Shown in pieces: positions 23,884-28,607 of a stretch of 28,607 nucleotides of DNA; positions within the stretch are counted from its first letter, which is position 1; the number at the start of each line of letters is the position of its first letter. Origin of the DNA: Cytophagales bacterium (GTDB taxonomy: Bacteria > Bacteroidota > Bacteroidia > Cytophagales > ES-bin-26). Both the position numbers and the translations under genes were made by a program. The notes beneath the pieces are model-generated. The model searched no databases and was not told where the DNA came from. It saw nothing but the letters and a program-made list of their open reading frames with translations. The stretch spans positions 1 through 28,607 of the forward strand of contig JACMKY010000202.1 in the NCBI GenBank assembly GCA_014379925.1, read 5' to 3'.

Positions 23884-25878
23884 TTAATTCTGTTTCCGGC
23901 GGGAGATCTCGAATTCTACCCGGCGGTTGATTTTCTTGTCTTCCTCCGTGGTTTCCTGCTTGATGATCGGGATCTTGTTGCCGTAACCAACGGCCTCCAC
24001 CCGGTCGGCGGCGACCCCACCCTTGGCGGAAAGGTACTTTTTGATGGATTCGGCCCTTTTCTGGGAAAGACGCAGGTTCGACGCGGCGTCCCCGTCCGAA
24101 TCGGTGTGGCCGGAAATCTTGAGTTCAAAAGTTGGGTGGTCCAGCATAAAATCCACCACTTTGTTGAGGTCGGCGTGCATTTCGCGGTGGAGTTCGGCGC
24201 TGTTTTCCGCGAACTCCACCGAAGCGAAAGCCCATTTTTGCAGGCTCAGGGCGGGCGTCTCGATGTTGATGGCGGTGTCGCCCCGGAGTACGAACGAGCG
24301 CTCGATGCGGAAAAAATCTTCTCCCGTAATGATGAGCAGGTAACGGTGGTCCTTGATGAGGTCAAAATCGTAGCTTCCGTCGGGACGGAGGTACTTGGGA
24401 GCCACTTCAATGGCTTCATCCAGGTCAATCACCGATACGATGCCGGTAAACGGGTTGCCCGTGATGGAATCGCGGACCGAGCCCCCGAAACGGGTGGCGG
24501 CCAGGGGCTGCGCTTCCATCGGAAGGGGAAAGGATTGCAGGTCCAGGTTCTTGAGATCGCTCTCCTCCGAGCGGGCGTAGTACAAATCCTTCGACTGGGA
24601 ATCGATGGTGAAGTAGTATTCGCTGCCTTTCCCGTTGACGAGGGGTCCGATGTTCTTGGGTTCGCTCCACTGGCCCTGCCGGCGGTGGCATTTGTAGATG
24701 TCAAAATCGCCGAACCCGACCAGTTGACCGCTGGAACTGAAGTACAGTACGTCGTAGACGGGGTGGTAGAAAGGACTGACCTCATTTTGCCGGGTATTGA
24801 CGGACGGTCCCAGGTTTTGGGCGGGCGCCCAGGTGCCGTCGGCTTTCTGGTAGGTGAAGTAAAGGTCAGCCATGCCAAATCCGCCGATGCGGTCGGAGGC
24901 AAAGAACAGCGTATCTTCGCCGTGCGACAAGGCCGGGTGCGAATCCCAGCTGGTGCCATTCACCTGGGGGCCCAGGTTGCGCACCCCGCCCCAGGTGCTG
25001 TCGGGCTGGAGGTCGGCCACGAAGATGTCGCAGTTGCCGTAGCTGTCGGGGCTTTGGCACCGGGAGAAGTACAGCTTCTTGCCGTTCCGGGTGATTCGTG
25101 CGGACCCTTCGTTGTAGGGCGTGTTGATTTTTTTAAGGGCCTGGGCGGGCTCCCAATACCCGTCCACCCGGCGGGAAAAGTAGATGTCTTCGTTGTAGGT
25201 GGTGCGGTCCACCGCTTTCCGGCGGTTTCGCTTGGAGGTGAAGAGGAGCAGGTCGTTGTCAAGACTCAGCGTGGGACCGTAGTCTTCGGCGGCGGAGTTA
25301 ATCTCACCACCCATGTTGAGCAGCACCCCCACCGGAGGGCGCAGCGTGTCGATGGACTTGCGGTATTCCACCAATTCGTAGTAGTATTCGATGGGTACGT
25401 AGGCGTCGCCGTCGTTTCGTGACAGGGAGTCGTAGTGGTACTCAATCTGCTTAATCCGCTTAACGTCGTCACGTGTATGTTTCAACACCAATCGGTACAG
25501 AAGCTTGGCCTTTTCGGGTTCGTCCAGCAACTCGGCCAGTTTGGCCAGTCGCCACAAGAGGTGCGTATCGCGGGAAAAATTGTCGGTACCGAAATTCCTC
25601 ACGTATTCGGTAAGCAACGGGTACGCTTTTTCCCATTGCTTATCGTGCTCGTAGCCAATAATTTGAGAAAGCAATTTCCCGTCCCGGTAGTACGCAATCC
25701 GGTTCAGGTTCGGGAAGTCGAACTGCCCCTGACCGGGCAGGGCGCGGTTGTCGCGTCCGGTGCCAGGGTTGGCGCGGCTTCGGTACTTGGTTTTGGCATT
25801 CTTCTGGGCCACCGCCTCGGTTGGAATTACCAGGCAGAATAGCCACACTGCCACTAAAATACGCCTCCCAAAGTGCAT
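23884..25878 (-). CDS. OmpA-family protein with PD40 beta-propeller, PorE-like
   Basis: A 664-residue envelope protein with four parts. A signal peptide (1-24, ending EAVAQ) is followed by a helical TPR-like part (about 60-150). A PD40/WD40-like beta-propeller (about 190-450) has repeats such as DIYFSRR, LYFSRCQS, LFFASDRIGGFGMADLYF and LYFSSSGQLVGFGDFDIY. A carboxypeptidase regulatory-like fold comes next (about 465-545, FGGSVRDSITGNPFTGIVSV), then an OmpA C-terminal peptidoglycan-binding domain (about 550-660) with ISGHTDSDGDAASNLRLSQKRA. This order equals that of PorE of the type IX secretion system, which links the system to peptidoglycan. The signal peptide has no lipobox, unlike PorE of Porphyromonas. 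Related OmpA proteins beside PorP/SprF genes share the plan, so the name stays open. Confidence 0.85.
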   Translation of the reverse strand: MHFGRRILVAVWLFCLVIPTEAVAQKNAKTKYRSRANPGTGRDNRALPGQGQFDFPNLNRIAYYRDGKLLSQIIGYEHDKQWEKAYPLLTEYVRNFGTDNFSRDTHLLWRLAKLAELLDEPEKAKLLYRLVLKHTRDDVKRIKQIEYHYDSLSRNDGDAYVPIEYYYELVEYRKSIDTLRPPVGVLLNMGGEINSAAEDYGPTLSLDNDLLLFTSKRNRRKAVDRTTYNEDIYFSRRVDGYWEPAQALKKINTPYNEGSARITRNGKKLYFSRCQSPDSYGNCDIFVADLQPDSTWGGVRNLGPQVNGTSWDSHPALSHGEDTLFFASDRIGGFGMADLYFTYQKADGTWAPAQNLGPSVNTRQNEVSPFYHPVYDVLYFSSSGQLVGFGDFDIYKCHRRQGQWSEPKNIGPLVNGKGSEYYFTIDSQSKDLYYARSEESDLKNLDLQSFPLPMEAQPLAATRFGGSVRDSITGNPFTGIVSVIDLDEAIEVAPKYLRPDGSYDFDLIKDHRYLLIITGEDFFRIERSFVLRGDTAINIETPALSLQKWAFASVEFAENSAELHREMHADLNKVVDFMLDHPTFELKISGHTDSDGDAASNLRLSQKRAESIKKYLSAKGGVAADRVEAVGYGNKIPIIKQETTEEDKKINRRVEFEISRRKQN

Positions 25879-25930
25879 GGCTGAGTGAATCGAAATTTCC
25901 GGGCGCTCCAGGACAGAAATATACTTTAAT

Positions 25931-25966
25931 TCAGCTAACTTGTAGCTGACTGGCCGCCCGGCGGCC
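25931..25966. promoter_or_regulatory. Two adjacent dyads in the ompA-like / lon divergent region
   Basis: TCAGCTA (25931-25937) and TAGCTGA (25943-25949) form a 7-bp dyad with a 5-nt spacer. Directly after it, GGCCGCC (25952-25958) and GGCGGCC (25960-25966) form another 7-bp dyad with a 1-nt centre. On the minus strand TATATTTC near 25918-25925, one mismatch from TAnnTTTG, is a possible -7 of the OmpA-type gene, so the dyads would cover its -33 region. Confidence 0.4.
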
Positions 25967-26062
25967 CACTATTAACCCCGGCAAGCAAGTTTGGCACAAG
26001 GCTTGAAATGAATAGCAAGCCGCCATTATGAGCAGCTCGGTTATTTTTCCTACATACGATAT

Positions 26063-28597
26063 ATGCCATTTTGGCAAGGTGAGGATACGGGTATGAGTAG
26101 CAAGCGAAAGAATTTTTCCGGAGGCGTTCTATCCGCCGAAATTGTGGACGATGAGGGAGTGGAGATGATCTCGCTGCCGTCGCCCGACGAAGACCAAAAC
26201 AACGAAAAGTATACGATTCCCAGCGAACTACCAATCCTGCCGGTCAAGAACACGGTGCTGTTTCCGGGAGTAGTCATTCCCATTACCGTGGGAAGGCAGA
26301 AATCCATCAAACTGGTCAAGAAAGCCTACAAGGGCAACCGGATCATCGGGGTAATCGCCCAGGCCAACCAGGCCAAGGAAGAGCCCAACTCCGAGGACCT
26401 CTACCGGGTGGGCACGGTTGCCCACATTCTGAAGATGCTCGTGCTGCCCGATGGCAACACCACCATCATCATCCAGGGCAAACGGCGTTTCGAGGTGTCC
26501 GAATATCTCCAGGAAGAGCCCTACATCACCGCCAAGGTAACCCTGATTCCGGAAATCTTTCCCGACGTCAAGAAACGCGAAACGAAGGCGCTGGTCAACT
26601 CGCTCAAGGATGCAGCCTCCAAAATTCTGAGCCTCAATCCCGAGATTCCGCAGGAGGCGCAAATTGCGCTCGACAACATTGAAAGCGCCAGCTTCCTGAC
26701 CCACTTCCTTTCTTCCAACGTCAACGCCGACGTCAGTGACAAGCAGAAGCTGCTGGAAACCAACGACGGGGTGCAACGGGCCACGGTGTTGCTGCAGTAC
26801 ATGCTCAAAGACATCCAGTTGCTGGAACTGAAGTACGAAATTCAAAACAAGGTACACTCCGACATCGATCAGCAGCAGCGCGATTATTACCTGCGTCAGC
26901 AGATCAAAGTACTGCAGGACGAGTTGGGGTACGACGGTCCGGATCAGGAAGTGGAAAACCTGCGCGCCCGGGGCGTAACCAAAAAATGGCCCGATGCCGT
27001 GGCCAAGCACTTCAACAAGGAGTTGGACAAGGTGTTGCGGATGAATCCCATGGCGGCCGAATACCCCATTACGGTCAACTACGCGGAGCTGCTGCTCGAC
27101 CTGCCCTGGAACGAACACACCAAGGACAACTTCGACCTGGTCAAGGCGCAGAAAGTGCTGGATGCCGATCATTACGGCATGGACAAGGTGAAGGAGCGGA
27201 TCATCGAGTATCTGGCCGTTTTGAAGCTGAAGCACAACCTGAAGGGTCCCATTCTGTGCTTGTACGGTCCCCCGGGCGTGGGCAAAACGTCGCTGGGCAA
27301 GTCCGTGGCCAGGGCGCTGGGCCGGAAATACGTCAGAATGTCACTGGGGGGGGTGCACGACGAAGCGGAAATCCGCGGGCACCGCAAAACCTACGTGGGA
27401 GCCATGCCCGGCAAGGTAATCCATAACCTGAAGAAGGTGCAGTCGGCCAACCCGGTGTTCATTCTTGACGAGATCGACAAGCTGGCGTCCGACTTCCGCG
27501 GCGATCCGGCCTCCGCCCTGCTGGAAGTGCTCGATCCCGAACAGAACCACTCGTTCATGGACAACTACCTGGAAGTGGAGTTCGACTTGTCGAAGGTGCT
27601 GTTCATCGCCACGGCCAATTCCCTGGAAACCATTCACCCCGCCCTGCGCGACCGGATGGAGATCATCGAAATCACGGGGTACACGCTGGAAGAGAAACTG
27701 CAAATCACCAAGAAACACCTGTTGCCCAAGCAAAGGGAAGAACACGGGCTAAAGACCAAGGATGTTACCCTGGACCCCAAGGCCCTGGTGAAGATCATTG
27801 AGGAGTACACGGGTGAGTCGGGCGTGCGGAACCTGGAGCGCAAGATCGGCTCGGTGGTCCGGAAAGTAGCCAAGGCCATCGCCATGGGCCAGGAATACCC
27901 CAAGACCATCCAGCCCGCCGACATCTCCAAGATGCTGGGGGGTGAAATCTACGACCGGGAACTCTATCAGCACAACGAGGTGCCGGGCGTGGTGCCGGGG
28001 CTGGCCTGGACGCCCGTCGGCGGTGAAATCCTGTTCATCGAGGCCAGTCTGAGCCGCGGGCGGGGCAAACTGACGCTCTCCGGTCAACTGGGTGACGTGA
28101 TGAAGGAGTCGGCCGTGACGGCGCTTTCGTACCTGCGGGCCAACTCCGAGGACTTGCAGATCAATTACAAGGTGTTCGACCAGTACGACCTGCACGTGCA
28201 CGTACCGGCCGGGGGCGTTCCCAAGGACGGCCCTTCGGCGGGCATCACGATGCTTACTGCGCTGGCCTCGGTATTTACGCAGCGGAAGGTGAAGGATTTC
28301 CTGGCCATGACCGGCGAGATCACGCTTCGGGGCAAGGTTTTGCCCGTGGGAGGAATCAAGGAAAAGATGCTGGCTGCCATCCGGGCGGGCATCAAGGAGG
28401 TGGTGCTTTGCCGGAAGAATAAAAAGGATGTGGAGGAGATCAACCAAGGATACCTGAAAGACCTGGGAATTCACTACGTGGAATACGTGCACGAGGTATT
28501 AGAGATTGCACTCCTGAAGGAGAAGGTAAGAAATCCGATCGACTTCACCACGGTGGAACACGAGCCTTTCCGGACGGAGAGCATTCCGGTGGAGTGA
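26063..28597 (+). CDS. lon: ATP-dependent Lon protease
   Basis: Lon degrades damaged and regulatory proteins in the cytoplasm and is commonly stress-induced. The 844-residue protein has a LON substrate-binding domain (about 55-260, starting LPILPVKNTVLFPG), a coiled helical region (260-370), the AAA+ module with Walker A GPPGVGKT (402-409) and Walker B VFILDEID (465-472), and the LonA protease domain with Ser725 (KDGPSAG) and Lys766 (PVGGIKEK) as catalytic dyad. The first 50 residues are a variable acidic leader. The start could also be the ATG at 26093 (MSSKRKNFSGG), which I consider almost as likely. The gene diverges from the OmpA-type gene and its stop lies 10 bp before the window end. 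Confidence 0.96.
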   Translation: MPFWQGEDTGMSSKRKNFSGGVLSAEIVDDEGVEMISLPSPDEDQNNEKYTIPSELPILPVKNTVLFPGVVIPITVGRQKSIKLVKKAYKGNRIIGVIAQANQAKEEPNSEDLYRVGTVAHILKMLVLPDGNTTIIIQGKRRFEVSEYLQEEPYITAKVTLIPEIFPDVKKRETKALVNSLKDAASKILSLNPEIPQEAQIALDNIESASFLTHFLSSNVNADVSDKQKLLETNDGVQRATVLLQYMLKDIQLLELKYEIQNKVHSDIDQQQRDYYLRQQIKVLQDELGYDGPDQEVENLRARGVTKKWPDAVAKHFNKELDKVLRMNPMAAEYPITVNYAELLLDLPWNEHTKDNFDLVKAQKVLDADHYGMDKVKERIIEYLAVLKLKHNLKGPILCLYGPPGVGKTSLGKSVARALGRKYVRMSLGGVHDEAEIRGHRKTYVGAMPGKVIHNLKKVQSANPVFILDEIDKLASDFRGDPASALLEVLDPEQNHSFMDNYLEVEFDLSKVLFIATANSLETIHPALRDRMEIIEITGYTLEEKLQITKKHLLPKQREEHGLKTKDVTLDPKALVKIIEEYTGESGVRNLERKIGSVVRKVAKAIAMGQEYPKTIQPADISKMLGGEIYDRELYQHNEVPGVVPGLAWTPVGGEILFIEASLSRGRGKLTLSGQLGDVMKESAVTALSYLRANSEDLQINYKVFDQYDLHVHVPAGGVPKDGPSAGITMLTALASVFTQRKVKDFLAMTGEITLRGKVLPVGGIKEKMLAAIRAGIKEVVLCRKNKKDVEEINQGYLKDLGIHYVEYVHEVLEIALLKEKVRNPIDFTTVEHEPFRTESIPVE

Positions 28598-28607
28598 CCA
28601 ACGGCCA

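Overview
The window looks like a chromosomal housekeeping segment of a GC-rich member of the Bacteroidota. The evidence is the HU / rng versus mutY-ssb-gldE neighbourhood, a GldE-type CNNM/CBS protein, a 29-residue AURKAIP1/COX24-type basic protein, a SecA of about 1120 residues, a DUF6702 protein, an OmpA/beta-propeller protein built like PorE, and several promoter-like TTG/TTTG-N19-20-TAnnTTTG elements. I cannot fix the order; Cytophagales, Chitinophagales or Saprospirales relatives are all compatible. There are no transposases, phage genes, tRNAs, rRNAs or CRISPR arrays.

Layout. (1) 120-2301, plus strand: a secreted TlpA-like thioredoxin, a peroxiredoxin-like CxxC protein and mazG, closed by a 42-nt perfect palindrome that works as a two-way terminator against the converging degP. 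(2) 2570-8017, minus strand: HU, a TPR protein, the 29-aa mS38-like protein, rng, hsp20 and degP. (3) 8350-15499, plus strand: mutY, ssb, gldE, secA and a SPOR-domain lipoprotein. (4) 15642-17394, plus strand: gmd and a rhomboid protease. (5) 17421-20238, minus strand: uvrD/pcrA, then a 3 x 14-bp tandem repeat and a small lipoprotein with a good Bacteroidota-type promoter. (6) 20558-23848, plus strand: dxr, rseP and a DUF6702 protein. (7) 23884-28597: a PorE-like OmpA protein diverging from lon.

Functional themes are envelope and cytoplasmic proteostasis (Hsp20, DegP, RseP, rhomboid, Lon, SecA), DNA and nucleotide-pool maintenance (MazG, MutY, Ssb, UvrD, HU), RNA processing and ribosome (RNase G, mS38-like), and single pathway enzymes (Dxr for isoprenoids, Gmd for GDP-sugars). 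gldE and the PorE-like protein are the only hints of gliding or type IX secretion machinery, and gldD is not beside gldE.

I found no convincing undescribed system. The points most worth a second look are the 29-aa ribosomal-type gene, four essential-class genes in a row without ATG starts, the tandem repeat after uvrD, a 16-bp perfect hairpin in front of gmd, a textbook Shine-Dalgarno overlapping the secA stop, and paired dyads in the ompA/lon divergent region.
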